In this document: piece after piece, positions 46,306-55,637 of the stretch
Layout: the number at the start of each line of letters is the position of its first letter
Position numbering within the stretch: the first letter of the stretch is position 1
Source of the DNA: Alkalicoccobacillus plakortidis
Lineage (GTDB): Bacteria; Bacillota; Bacilli; Bacillales; Bacillaceae_D
Length of the DNA stretch: 64,000 nucleotides
Direction: 5' to 3'
NCBI RefSeq assembly: GCF_023703085.1
Contig: NZ_JAMQJY010000001.1
Coordinates: forward strand, 2,418,001 to 2,482,000
Program-made: the position numbers and the translations under genes
Notes under the pieces: generated by a model
What the model was told of the DNA's origin: nothing
Database searches by the model: none
Seen by the model: only the letters and a program-made list of their open reading frames with translations

Positions 46306-47112
46306 ATGAAAGGAAAAATTGTATTTTTATCTACGATTCTAGTTTTTGGATTAGGAGGTTATGGCACAGCTAATGCAGAAGAGAGTGAGAACTTAATTCA
46401 GTTAACTCCAGAAGAAATAACTGAATTTCAAGAGTATGGTTTCCACGAAGGACAATTGGTAGAGGGATTGACTCAAGAGCTATATGAAACTTATAAAGGT
46501 GCAGAAGTTGAAGCGTTTGATAAAGTAATCTATGAATATATTGAAGATAATGATGGTTCTGTTGAATATGAAGTTGTTACAGAAGAAGTATATGAAAGTA
46601 GATCAGCAGAAAATGAGTTTGGGTTACTCAATGAAACAGAAGATTCTGGTTGGATTATCCTTGAACTTACCGTATCTAATGTTGGTGGTGGAGAAAGAAT
46701 GGTCCAAAATTCGTTTACATTTCAAGGTCATAGTCCTTCTTCGACATTTAGAGATGCTGTATGAATTAGTCACGATCATAATAGTCAGAATAGGTCTGCA
46801 GGAACTTCTTTTTGGTATCAAACAGATGTAAGTGGAAGTGGAACGTATGAATTTCAAGAAAATACAAACACCGGAATAGGTATTGCATTTGATTTGCAAA
46901 ATGAGCCTACAGGATAAAATCACAGAGGGAGTTTTTCTATGCCAGTAGTTGATTCTGGCGCAGCTGATAAAGCTACTGTCTACGGACATTATATTCATAC
47001 CAATACACCTAGTTGGTTTGAAAATATATCCATAGGTTTTGGTACTTTTAGTGTGTCTGGTGTTAATAGCACGAGTCAAGCTACTGCCCCGTCAGCAACC
47101 TGGGATTGGTAA
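46306..47112 (+). pseudogene. Secreted protein of unknown family with two in-frame stop codons
   Basis: The first 152 codons encode a signal peptide (cleavage near Ala-Asn-Ala-Glu, about residue 24) and an acidic region. A TGA at 46762-46764 ends it, but the same frame continues with typical secreted beta-rich sequence (Thr-Ser-Phe-Trp-Tyr-Gln-Thr-Asp-Val-Ser-Gly-Ser-Gly-Thr-Tyr) to a TAA at 46915-46917. It then continues again, through Trp-Phe-Glu-Asn-Ile-Ser-Ile-Gly-Phe, to a final TAA at 47110. Read through, it is one ~268-residue protein with a Ser/Thr/Gly-rich C-terminus. No frame changes are needed. The family is unknown to me. Confidence 0.65.
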
Positions 47113-47292
47113 GGGTTGTTACAGCACATTTGAGCTAAATAATAAATACATAAGTGCAATTATGATACTTAATAGTCATGAGTCACACATAACATCATGG
47201 AGATAAATTATTATTCTCTTCAAACTCTAAATTCATTGATTTAAGATCTTGTAAGTTAGCTTTTGATTAGCTTGCGTTTGTCGATCAAGCAA

Positions 47293-47319
47293 ATGACCCC
47301 TGAACAATACCGGGGTCAT
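47293..47319. other. Short hairpin in a 475-base gap without genes
   Basis: ATGACCCC pairs with GGGGTCAT. No T run follows directly, though a T-rich stretch comes 16 bases later. The gap 47113-47587 otherwise holds only the terminator at 47544; I see no plausible reading frame in it. Confidence 0.4.
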
Positions 47320-47543
47320 CTACTAATTGCATAAGGTTTTTTTAAAAACTGTCTAGATCTTAGGGTACAGTTCACTAAAAGGGTCTTTTTTTAGAAAAAC
47401 TAAGATTAGTTTAAGGAAATTTTTCGTTTAACTCAGTATAAATCATCCGATTCTTTATGCAATAAATGCAGAGTAAAGTCGTCTCTCACCCCTGCAGCAA
47501 AGTATAAAACCCTTATTTAGCCGATTTGAGGAGATAATCAAAT

Positions 47544-47577
47544 AGAGGTCAAGCCTTAACAAGCTTGACCTCTTTTT
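47544..47577. terminator. Terminator at the end of the phosphotransferase gene
   Basis: AGAGGTCAAGC pairs perfectly with GCTTGACCTCT around 8 bases, followed by TTTTT on the plus strand. It sits just downstream of the minus-strand gene ending at 47588. Confidence 0.7.
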
Positions 47578-47587
47578 ATTGTGAAGG

Positions 47588-48502
47588 TTAGATATCAGTG
47601 TTCAATTGACTTCTATTCTCATAAATCCAAAGAAACATCTCTTTGTTCATGGTATACAGCTCTTGATCCCTTGAAAAAAATGCCATAAAAATAGACTGAA
47701 TGCAAAGCATCACACACCAGATCGATGATTTTTCTCTAGGAGTAAGAGGATTATGTTGATGATATTCAGCTACTAACTCACCAACAAACCTTACCCACTT
47801 TTCACGTAAATGATTCTGATAAAAAACTTCACTCAATACACTAGTAGCACAATAACACAGATCTAGTATCCTTACGTTACATTCTACTAAATCGAAATCG
47901 ATCATACCCCTGAATTGATTAGCTTTAAATAATAGATTGTGAATATGTGCGTCTCGGTGTATGAGTTGCTTTGGTAAGGTGTCCGAAATGATTTTAATTT
48001 CTCGCTCAAGTTGTTGATAGATTGATAATAGTATCTCTGAATCGTCTACCTTCTCAATCTCCTTTAAGGCAAATCCGTATACTATTTGATATAAGTCTTT
48101 GGTAGGGAAATCGGTAGCATAACTCACTGAGCTCATTGCATCGTGTAACGAAGCAATCGTGCTACCTAGAAGTTTAGGAACAATAGGATTATTGATACTT
48201 TCTGTTGAACTAAAGGTTTCTCCACTTATATAAGGATATAGAACATAATAGTTGTTTTGGTAGGTGACTACAGACTCATCAGATTGATTTGCGATTGGGA
48301 CTTGAGCGCGAAAATTGTTGCGATTAAGGTGCTTTAAGAGTTTGTATTCACTTTCAGATGTCTTCAAACTCTGCTTTCTTTTAAGCACAAACTTCTCATT
48401 TTCCTCTGTACTAACAAGAGTTGCTCGTTCGGATAAGGCTTCGACATTCCTGACTTTCATATTATAGCTTGATGTAATGTTTTGGATCTCTACTAACCTC
48501 AC
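47588..48502 (-). CDS. Aminoglycoside-phosphotransferase/choline-kinase-fold protein
   Basis: 304-residue kinase-like protein. Brenner motif His-Arg-Asp-Ala-His-Ile-His-Asn-Leu-Leu-Phe near residue 185 (catalytic Asp) and Ile-Asp-Phe-Asp-Leu-Val for Mg binding; the ATP-lid Lys is in Phe-Val-Leu-Lys-Arg. CotS-like spore coat proteins, homoserine kinases and antibiotic kinases all share this fold, so the substrate is open. GTG start with GGAGGG. It follows the DUF1349 gene by 20 bases. Confidence 0.8.
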   Translation of the reverse strand: MRLVEIQNITSSYNMKVRNVEALSERATLVSTEENEKFVLKRKQSLKTSESEYKLLKHLNRNNFRAQVPIANQSDESVVTYQNNYYVLYPYISGETFSSTESINNPIVPKLLGSTIASLHDAMSSVSYATDFPTKDLYQIVYGFALKEIEKVDDSEILLSIYQQLEREIKIISDTLPKQLIHRDAHIHNLLFKANQFRGMIDFDLVECNVRILDLCYCATSVLSEVFYQNHLREKWVRFVGELVAEYHQHNPLTPREKSSIWCVMLCIQSIFMAFFSRDQELYTMNKEMFLWIYENRSQLNTDI

Positions 48503-48522
48503 ACCATTCCCTCCATACCTTC

Positions 48523-49117
48523 TTAAAATCTAGTTTTTACGTCCGGATTAGCAAGAACAACATCAGTAAAATGCACAGTGTTTCCGCTTCCAATTGGCGA
48601 TTGCGCAACAATACCTGCCTTACATTTTTCCGATGTCTTCATCCCAAAATAACGGATTAACTTCCATGTTTCCCCGTCTTCTGAATAGAAAAAGGATACG
48701 CAGTTTTTGACTTTACTAATTTTTAAATAGGGTTTTGAAACGACCACTTCTACTGAATTACAATCATCTGACCAACCATCTCTTGTGACAACCGAAACAA
48801 TCGTTGGTACTTCTCCATCATATTCAAAACAAAGCTTAGCCCAATTCAGCTCATCCTCCATCAGCATCAAGCAGCCTGAATCGTATTGAGTAATCATCTC
48901 CACATCAACTTGAGCAATTAGTTCAAAGGATTCAGACACCGTTGTATATAAAAAGGGAGCGGACTTTTTAATGTGATTGCCTGCTGGATCATTAAAGAAA
49001 TCCGCCCCAAGCCTGCGCTTGAATATGAATCCCTTCTGCCTCTAAAAAAGTCCATGTATCAGGTTCATTCATCCACTCTAATTGTTCCCGTTTTTCTTTG
49101 CTAAGTAAGTTTGTCAC
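48523..49117 (-). CDS. DUF1349 family protein (concanavalin-like fold), one frameshift
   Basis: About 198 residues, family of unknown function with a lectin-like beta-sandwich. The strong start is the GTG at 49117 with AGGAGG nine bases upstream (GTG 49123 is too close). The first 37 residues run in one frame (Asn-Glu-Pro-Asp-Thr-Trp-Thr-Phe). Removing one base at 49007-49012 (GCTTGG to GCTGG) joins them to Gly-Ala-Asp-Phe-Phe-Asn-Asp and the rest of the protein, including Asp-Gly-Glu-Thr-Trp-Lys-Leu-Ile-Arg-Tyr. Same operon as the phosphotransferase. Confidence 0.82.
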
Positions 49118-49211
49118 CTTCACTCGCCTCCTACAGATTTCTCACTAGTACCTATTCGACTAAACTTGAGAATAATCCTACATAGTGGAGGGAGATATAT
49201 GAATCTGATCA

Positions 49212-50577
49212 TTAATTTATTGCAAACTGTTTTTCAGCTAAATGTTTTCCTAAATATATACCACTGGCAGCAGCCTGAGAGAGTGAACTTGTGATACCTG
49301 AGCAATCTCCTATTACATAAAGCCCTTTACAATTTGTTTGGAACTGATCATCCGTTTCAATGATTGGGGAATAAAATTTACCATCGATCCCATATAGAAG
49401 TGTATCTCCATCTATCTCTTGACCTACAAAATCTTGCAATCTACAAAGAAACTCTTCCAAGCGTCTTCGTATAGAGTTCAGGAATTTCGTCATGAAGATT
49501 TCCACAGTCAGCTTTTAGGGTAGGTCGTATGTGATTCTTCATTAATTGTGAATTATTTGTTGCCTGCTTATTTCTAAAGTCTTCTAAACGTTGTATGACA
49601 ATCCGATCCCCACCTTTATTAATTTGACCAATCACCTGCTGTGCATAGTCATTCGCCTCTCTCAAAGTAGTAAAATAAGTCGGAGTAAAAAAAGTGAAGT
49701 TCAAATTAGAAGTACCTGTTTCTTTTTCTCGGAAATTCTGACCATCTGGCATCACTAATCCCTCTTGATGTTTGCGGATAATTTGGCCTCTTGGGTTCAT
49801 ACAATATGTAGTTGAAGTACGATCTCTATAGGTCATAGCTAATTTTGTTTCAAAAGTACCTTGTAAAATGGACCTCAATTGCGTCTCTTTCATTTCTACT
49901 CTCATGCCCAAATCTAGTCTTGTTTTCCCTCGATTCACTCCTAATTCAGAGCACTTTTCATCTAGCCACTCTGTGCCAGACCGTCCGGTAGCCACTACTA
50001 GTTTTTGAGAAGAGTAGACACCTTTATCTGTAGATAATGAAAATCCATTCTTCTTTTTTTCTATTTTATCTATATTCACTTCAAATGCCATATCTATCTT
50101 AGAACTTATACTCAACACACGATAGAATTCTTGGAAAACTTCGGTTGATAGCTTGCTTCCTAAATGTCTAACTTCAGTTGTTAACATCTGTAAACTGGAG
50201 GCTATGGCTTTTTGATCTAGTTTCTCATTTACCGTTGAATATTTAGAGACTTTATCTCCACCAAAGTGACATATTACCTCATCAACTTCTCTTAGTAGTT
50301 CCTCATGCCTCTGATTCCCAACTTTCCTGGCCAACTCTCCTCCAAAACCACTTGCATAATTAAATTTACCTTCAGACTTTCCTAAGCCAGCAAACCCAAC
50401 ATATCTATCACAAGTCTCACAATGGCAGACTCCTGTTTGATCAGATGAACAGTTTCTATCAGCCAAAGGTTTTCCCTTTTCAAGAATAAGAATCTTTTGA
50501 TTGAGATTCGATTCGGCTAGCGTTAATGCGAGAAATAAGCTACTCACCCCTGAGCCTACAATGATGATCTCGTACAT
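49212..50577 (-). CDS. FAD-dependent dehydrogenase (COG2509-like), one frameshift
   Basis: About 454 residues. N-terminal FAD-binding Rossmann motif Gly-Ser-Gly-Val-Ser-Ser, a cysteine group Cys-His-Cys-x-x-Cys with an upstream Cys around residues 43-56, and the Gly-Lys-Phe-Asn-Tyr-Ala-Ser-Gly-Phe-Gly-Gly segment like uncharacterised FAD dehydrogenases. The C-terminal FAD motif is Gly-Leu-Tyr-Val-Ile-Gly-Asp-Cys-Ser-Gly. One extra base at 49457-49462 (GCTTGG for GCTGG) splits it; correction gives Tyr-Thr-Lys-Thr-Leu-Glu-Glu-Phe-Leu. The cysteines could bind a metal or cluster. Single gene. Confidence 0.82.
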
Positions 50578-50683
50578 ATTCTCTCACTCCCCTCTATAGA
50601 TATTTCCTTCTCTCATTTGATTCTGATTATAACGGTTCTTTAATAAAAGAAAACAAATAAATGGACTTAGGGAGGCACCTAAA

Positions 50684-50850
50684 TGCTCAAAAATTCTATA
50701 TAGGCGCTCGAAAATACTGAGGCATGGCTCAAAAAAATCATAAATGCTCAAAAATCAATCAACTATGCTTAGAAAAGTAACTGGATTGCTCAAAAATCTC
50801 TAAAATGCTCAAATTTCCCTCTTTCGCGCGCAAAAAACAGAGAATCGCTC
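50684..50850. repeat. Nine-unit intergenic array phased at about 20 bp
   Basis: The word NGCTCAAAAAT (with variants) begins at 50684, 50705, 50726, 50745, 50766, 50787, 50806, 50827 and 50846, so the steps are 21, 21, 19, 21, 21, 19, 21, 19. The bases between the words are not conserved. The last copy supplies the stop codon of the diguanylate cyclase. The regular spacing of about two helical turns puts every A-tract on the same DNA face. It fills the gap between the FAD gene and the cyclase gene. Confidence 0.85.
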
Positions 50851-52411
50851 AACTGGCATTCTCTGCGTACATTTGTACTTGATTTCGGCCTTGTCTCTTA
50901 GCTGCATATAATGCTTGATCGGCCTTTTTTAAGAGCTGATGCAAGGTTTCCTTCGCACCCTCACCTGTTTCAGCTACTCCACAACTAATGGTTACCGAGA
51001 TGGCCGCATCATTCATTAATAGTGGCTTAGATTCCAATTGAAGTCGTAGCTGATTAGCGACTGCCTCTGCTTCTGCTCCGGTGCAGTTATTTAGTCCAAT
51101 GACAAATTCTTCTCCACCATATCGCGCAAACAGGATCTCTTCTTTTAATTGTTGTTGGCATACATGTACCACATGCTTCAGCAATTGGTCGCCCACATCA
51201 TGCCCAAAGGTATCATTCACTTTTTTAAAATAATCAACATCCATTAAGATAATAGAATACGGACTTGCGGTCTGCTGCGCTACATTAAATTCATGCTCAC
51301 ATTTTTCGAAAAAAGCTCTACGATTATAGATTTGTGTTAATTCATCATAATAAGCACGATTCTCAAGCTCTAGCTGAAGTCTTTTTAACTCTGTCACCTC
51401 AGTGAAAATTAAAAGCAACCCCTTACGATTATTCGCATGCTGCAGTGGTGAAATACGCACCTGATAAATGTAGGGGACTTCTTCAGCTTTTAATTGCACT
51501 TCATTGGTTATCCCAGCTGAATCCAACTTAAGTGGAAAGACCTCTCCAGTAAGTCCTATCCATACTTGTTTGAAGTCCATTCCATACATCGACTTATGTA
51601 TGGAGGGAAACATGCTCTTATACGCTTGATTAAACTCAATTAATCGATGCGACTCATCTAACACAATAACACCATCGTTAATACTGTTAAATATCGCATC
51701 CTTTGCAATCGGCATAATCGAAAACATTCTGGTTGAATTAATCGACCATACATACAATAGCGAAGTGAACCATAACACCATTGGCACAGGGTCAATGCCT
51801 GGAGGTGTCAGACCTAGTAGGTAAATAAAAGCCGTTACCATTGGCACAAATTGACCAATCAATAAAAATAACAGCTGTGCACGATACACCTTTGCCGTTT
51901 CCCTCCAACGTGAGAGCATCAGAAAAAATGCGACAAACATGCTTGCAAAGGTAAAAATGCCATGAATCATATACCATGACCCAATTTCTTGAATGACAAA
52001 AGGTGCACCCAAATCAGGGTCAATTTCAAAGACACGATAATGAAGATGGTGGAAATCATTCGTTGCGACCATTACAAAACTAATCACCGAGATCGACAAA
52101 AGAGGCAGAACCCACGCTGCCTTTAACTTCATACCTAAATACTTCATTGCAAATAATAAACCAAGTGGTGCAGATATAGGCATCCCAATATAAAGAATGA
52201 CATTCCAAAACTTTAGCTGTTCAAGGGTTGTTGAAGTCAGACCTAATGCAGAACCAAAACAATAAATGGATATAGCTGCTGTATAGAAAATAAAATAGTA
52301 AGCAATATTTGTGTATTGATGCCGCCTTAAAAAGACATACATACACAAATATAGATTAATAACTCCCGAAGTACTAAATAGCGTAATATAAGCGGTTAAT
52401 TGTGAACTCAC
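50849..52411 (-). CDS. Diguanylate cyclase with 7TM sensor and PAS domains
   Basis: About 520 residues. Seven hydrophobic helices in the first ~220 residues (histidine-kinase-type 7TM sensor), a PAS domain (about 225-350), then a GGDEF domain with an active-site Arg-Tyr-Gly-Gly-Glu-Glu-Phe near residue 440, the catalytic variant GGEEF. It makes cyclic di-GMP at the membrane. No obvious RxxD inhibitory site immediately before it. The GTG at 52411 is spaced eight bases from GAGGG; the ATG at 52426 has no site. Confidence 0.88.
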   Translation of the reverse strand: MSSQLTAYITLFSTSGVINLYLCMYVFLRRHQYTNIAYYFIFYTAAISIYCFGSALGLTSTTLEQLKFWNVILYIGMPISAPLGLLFAMKYLGMKLKAAWVLPLLSISVISFVMVATNDFHHLHYRVFEIDPDLGAPFVIQEIGSWYMIHGIFTFASMFVAFFLMLSRWRETAKVYRAQLLFLLIGQFVPMVTAFIYLLGLTPPGIDPVPMVLWFTSLLYVWSINSTRMFSIMPIAKDAIFNSINDGVIVLDESHRLIEFNQAYKSMFPSIHKSMYGMDFKQVWIGLTGEVFPLKLDSAGITNEVQLKAEEVPYIYQVRISPLQHANNRKGLLLIFTEVTELKRLQLELENRAYYDELTQIYNRRAFFEKCEHEFNVAQQTASPYSIILMDVDYFKKVNDTFGHDVGDQLLKHVVHVCQQQLKEEILFARYGGEEFVIGLNNCTGAEAEAVANQLRLQLESKPLLMNDAAISVTISCGVAETGEGAKETLHQLLKKADQALYAAKRQGRNQVQMYAENAS

Positions 52412-52484
52412 TCTTTCAACCCTCATTTACCAAAGCATTTTATTTAAATGTAGCATAAAAGTCCTAGGAAGGTTAGAGGGTATC

Positions 52485-52514
52485 AAAAAAAAACGACTGA
52501 GTTCAACTCAGTCG
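52485..52514 (-). terminator. Terminator after the MazG-like gene
   Basis: On the minus strand CGACTGAGT and ACTCAGTCG pair around a 3-base loop, followed by nine T. Confidence 0.88.
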
Positions 52515-52522
52515 AGAACAAT

Positions 52523-52816
52523 TTATGTCATGACAGAACTCCACTTAACTACCTTCATCTTCAAGTAATGTTCTAATGCACCTTCATCTTGATTTAATTT
52601 ATAAAAAAGTGAAAGAGCTACAATCATGACATCCACACACTCTTCTTCTACATCAGCTTTCCCTAACTTTTTATATTCGCTTCCTGGAGCTCCTTTATAA
52701 GAAAGCAGAGCTTGTGAAGTTTCACCAACTTCTTCTGATAATTTAAGGACCATTTGCTCTAATGTTTTCTTTTCTTTTGCACTTAATTCTTTTATTCTCG
52801 TTAATAATTCTTCCAT
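52523..52816 (-). CDS. MazG-like nucleotide pyrophosphohydrolase
   Basis: About 97 residues, single MazG-like domain. The metal-binding motif is visible: Glu-Glu-Val-Gly-Glu near residue 29 and Glu-Glu-Cys-Val-Asp about 27 residues later. Such proteins hydrolyse (d)NTPs or modified nucleotides to monophosphates. ATG 52816 with AGGTAGG; the 5' extension overlaps the TetR gene. Same strand as, and 19 bases after, the TetR gene. Confidence 0.82.
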   Translation of the reverse strand: MEELLTRIKELSAKEKKTLEQMVLKLSEEVGETSQALLSYKGAPGSEYKKLGKADVEEECVDVMIVALSLFYKLNQDEGALEHYLKMKVVKWSSVMT

Positions 52817-52835
52817 TAAACAAAACCTACCTTTT

Positions 52836-53426
52836 TTATTGTTCCTTTTCTCTTTCTCTATGCACAAAACCCATTAATCCATAGTTGGTGAAGTGATGAA
52901 TGAGAATGGCCATTTCCTTAGGTGATTCTTTTTGTCCATTCACAAGCCAGCTCTCGATCGCATCTATGCTTCCACTCACAACAAGTAGTGGTAGGTATGC
53001 TGATACCTTGCCTTGCATATGAAAGTCCTCAATCCACTCTTTCATTATAATATCCTGGGTCAACTCCATAACCTGCTTCTTAAAGGTTGAATCTACATTC
53101 TCACTTAAAAGCACCTGACAGAGATCACTTTTATCGGCAACATATTCTAGTATCTTTTCAGTCATTTGTAAGGCTTCTTCTTCTTTATTGAAATTATACT
53201 GACTTAACGTTTGGTACATATCTTCAACGACCTCTTCACTTATTTTATCCAGAAGATCGTATTGATCAGTATAGTGTCCATAAAAGGTTGATCGATTGAT
53301 ATCAGCCAAAAGACAGAGCTCCTTAACCGTTACAGAAGAGATTGCTTTTTCTTTTAGTAAATGAATGAGTGAATCCTTCAATACCATACGTGTGTATTTT
53401 TTTCGTCTGTCTATTTTTTCGTTCAC
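52836..53426 (-). CDS. TetR/AcrR-family regulator
   Basis: 196 residues with an N-terminal TetR HTH (Ile-Ser-Ser-Val-Thr-Val-Lys-Glu-Leu-Cys ... Asn-Arg-Ser-Thr-Phe-Tyr-Gly-His-Tyr) and a helical ligand domain. Divergent from the MMPL gene; a 30-base perfect dyad lies between them. By analogy with YhgD and similar regulators it represses the adjacent transporter. Confidence 0.9.
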   Translation of the reverse strand: MNEKIDRRKKYTRMVLKDSLIHLLKEKAISSVTVKELCLLADINRSTFYGHYTDQYDLLDKISEEVVEDMYQTLSQYNFNKEEEALQMTEKILEYVADKSDLCQVLLSENVDSTFKKQVMELTQDIIMKEWIEDFHMQGKVSAYLPLLVVSGSIDAIESWLVNGQKESPKEMAILIHHFTNYGLMGFVHREREKEQ

Positions 53427-53467
53427 TTAATCTTCACACCCTTTTTTCCATTTATCCAACACATTAC

Positions 53468-53497
53468 TTGATTATGTATAGTAGAAAACATAATCAA
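53468..53497. promoter_or_regulatory. Perfect 10-base inverted repeat between TetR and MMPL genes
   Basis: TTGATTATGT and ACATAATCAA are separated by 10 bases (total 30). Size and position fit a TetR-family operator controlling the divergent genes. Confidence 0.7.
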
Positions 53498-53507
53498 ATC
53501 AACTGTT

Positions 53508-53538
53508 TGTTGTTTACCCAACACTGTGTCTATATACT
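53508..53538 (+). promoter_or_regulatory. Promoter of the MMPL gene
   Basis: -35 TTGTTT (53510-53515), spacer 17, -10 TATACT (53533-53538). A smaller dyad TGTTG-N6-CAACA (53508-53523) covers the -35. Confidence 0.65.
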
Positions 53539-53581
53539 ATTATAGGAAATACTCTAGATGTCAATATAGGTGGGGAACAAA

Positions 53582-55637
53582 TTGCTCATTCAAAAAATAA
53601 TTCAGTATAAGCGTTCCGTTGTACTTTTCTTTGCTGTCATGACGATCATTGCCGTCATCGCACAATTTTTTGTATCGATTAACTATAATATGGTCGATTA
53701 TTTACCCGAGGAGGCTCCTTCAAGTATTGGACTTGAGGAAATGGAATCAGAATTTACAGCTTCCATTCCAAATACCAGTGTTCTGATAAGGGATGTCTCT
53801 GTTCAAGAAGCAATTGAATACAAAGAACAATTAGGCACGATTGATGGCGTATCAGATGTCATGTGGCTTGATGATCTAATGGATACTAGAATTCCTTTAG
53901 AAGTTGCTGACTCTAGTATGATTGAATCCTATTATAAGGATGGCCAGGCTCTTATTTCTTTAACGATCGAAACTGGAGCAGAGGTTGATGCGACTAATGC
54001 CATTTATGAGCTAATTGGAGAAGAGAATGCGGTTGCAGGTGAAGCTGTAAACACAGCGACTTCTCAGAATATGACTAGCTCAGAAACAATTTATGCAGCT
54101 GCTTTATTAATTCCGATTATCGTGATTATTTTAATACTATCCACTAATTCATGGGCCGAACCTATCTTTTTCTTAACCGCTATAGGTGTATCAATCTTAA
54201 TTAATTTAGGCACAAACGTTTTTCTAGGAGAGATTTCATTTGTTACACAATCTGTGGCTCCAATTCTGCAGTTAGCCGTCTCACTGGATTATGCCGTTTT
54301 CTTACTCCATCGATTTTCAGATGAGCTAAAGCTTGGGCATTCTCCGGAAAAAGCAATGTCAATAGCAATGAAAGCTTCTTTCCCGGTTATCTTTGTTAGT
54401 GCTCTTACTACTTTTTTTGGATTTATGTCCTTAATGCTAATGGAGTTTGGCATAGGCGCAGATCTTGGTTTAAACCTTGTAAAAGGTATTGTTTTCAGCT
54501 TTTTGTCTGTAGTCGTCTTTTTACCTGCTTTAACCCTATACGGTTACAAATGGATTGAAAAAACAAGACATAAAAGCTTAGTTCCAAGCTTTAAAGGGGT
54601 TGGCTCAAAAATTCTAAAGTGGCGCATCCCTGCTCTTCTGCTTGTTTTCGCTTTGCTTGTTCCGAGTTTCTTAGCTCAGAGCAGTACGTCTTTCACATAT
54701 GGGTTAGGAGATTTACCTGAAGATACCCGTACTGGTCAGGATGTACGAGCAATTGAGGAGGCATTTGGTCAATCAACACCGATTGTGTTGTTGGTTCCTA
54801 ACAATGATGTAGCGAAAGAAGAGGCGTTAGCTCATGAACTGGAAATGCTTCCACATGTAGATTCAGTGATGTCTTACGCTACAGCAGTAGATTCAGCGAT
54901 TCCTATTGATTTCCTTGATGAATCCATTACAAGTGAGTTTCGCTCTGCTTCTTATAGTCGACTTATGGTGTTTACGAATGCAGGGGTTGAAGGGGACATT
55001 CCGTTTCAGCTAGTAGAACAAACAAGGGAGCTAGCCTCTTCTTATTATGGTGATGAAGCTCATAGCTTAGGTGAGAGCGTGACGCTTTATGATATCAAAG
55101 AGACGGTAAGCAAGGATAATCAGTTTGTAAACATTATGACCATTGTCACCATAGCGTTTATTCTTCTTTTGACATTCCGGTCTATATCGATACCCATCAT
55201 ATTATTGCTTACCATTCAAGCAGCCGTGTGGATTAATTTATCTGTTCCTTATTTCACAAATGATTCGCTTGTTTTCGTAGGATACTTAATCGTGAGTACA
55301 GTACAATTAGCTGCTACTATTGATTATGGGATTTTACTAATGGAAACCTACAAACACCACCGGGAGAAGATGCCAGCATACCAAGCTATGAAAACAGCTT
55401 TGGATGAAAAACTGTTCTCCATTACGATATCTGCAGCCATCCTATCAAGTGTTGGCTTCATCCTTTGGTTCACTTCTACCAATCCAACAGTATCCTCCAT
55501 TGGACTACTGCTAGGACGTGGTGCTGCTCTTGCATTTTTACTGGTCATATTTTTCCTGCCAGCTTTATTGCTTGGTCTCTGATCGGTTCGTTAAAAAGAC
55601 AACCTATAAAGCTGATTTTTATGAGGAGGAAGACTAA
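53582..55637 (+). CDS. MMPL/RND-family transporter, frameshifted at its last residues
   Basis: About 684 residues with twelve predicted helices in two repeats: one helix, a large extracytoplasmic loop, then five helices, twice. Signatures are Leu-Asp-Tyr-Ala-Val-Phe-Leu-Leu-His-Arg and Ile-Asp-Tyr-Gly-Ile-Leu-Leu-Met in the helices that carry the proton-relay Asp in MmpL proteins. The TTG at 53582 is spaced six bases from GGTGGGG; the GTG at 53570 overlaps it. The frame stops early at 55582; removing one base at 55570-55575 (GCTTGG to GCTGG) yields a charged tail ending in four acidic residues, with TAA abutting the next gene's ATG. Confidence 0.9.

Noticed and set aside
46762..46764. TGA in the secreted protein as selenocysteine
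   Set aside because: A second in-frame stop (TAA) follows, there is no insertion-element-like hairpin behind the TGA, and no selenoprotein family match.
46624..47079. 151-codon minus-strand open frame
   Set aside because: It lies opposite the interrupted secreted-protein gene, whose own frame has a signal peptide and ribosome binding site.
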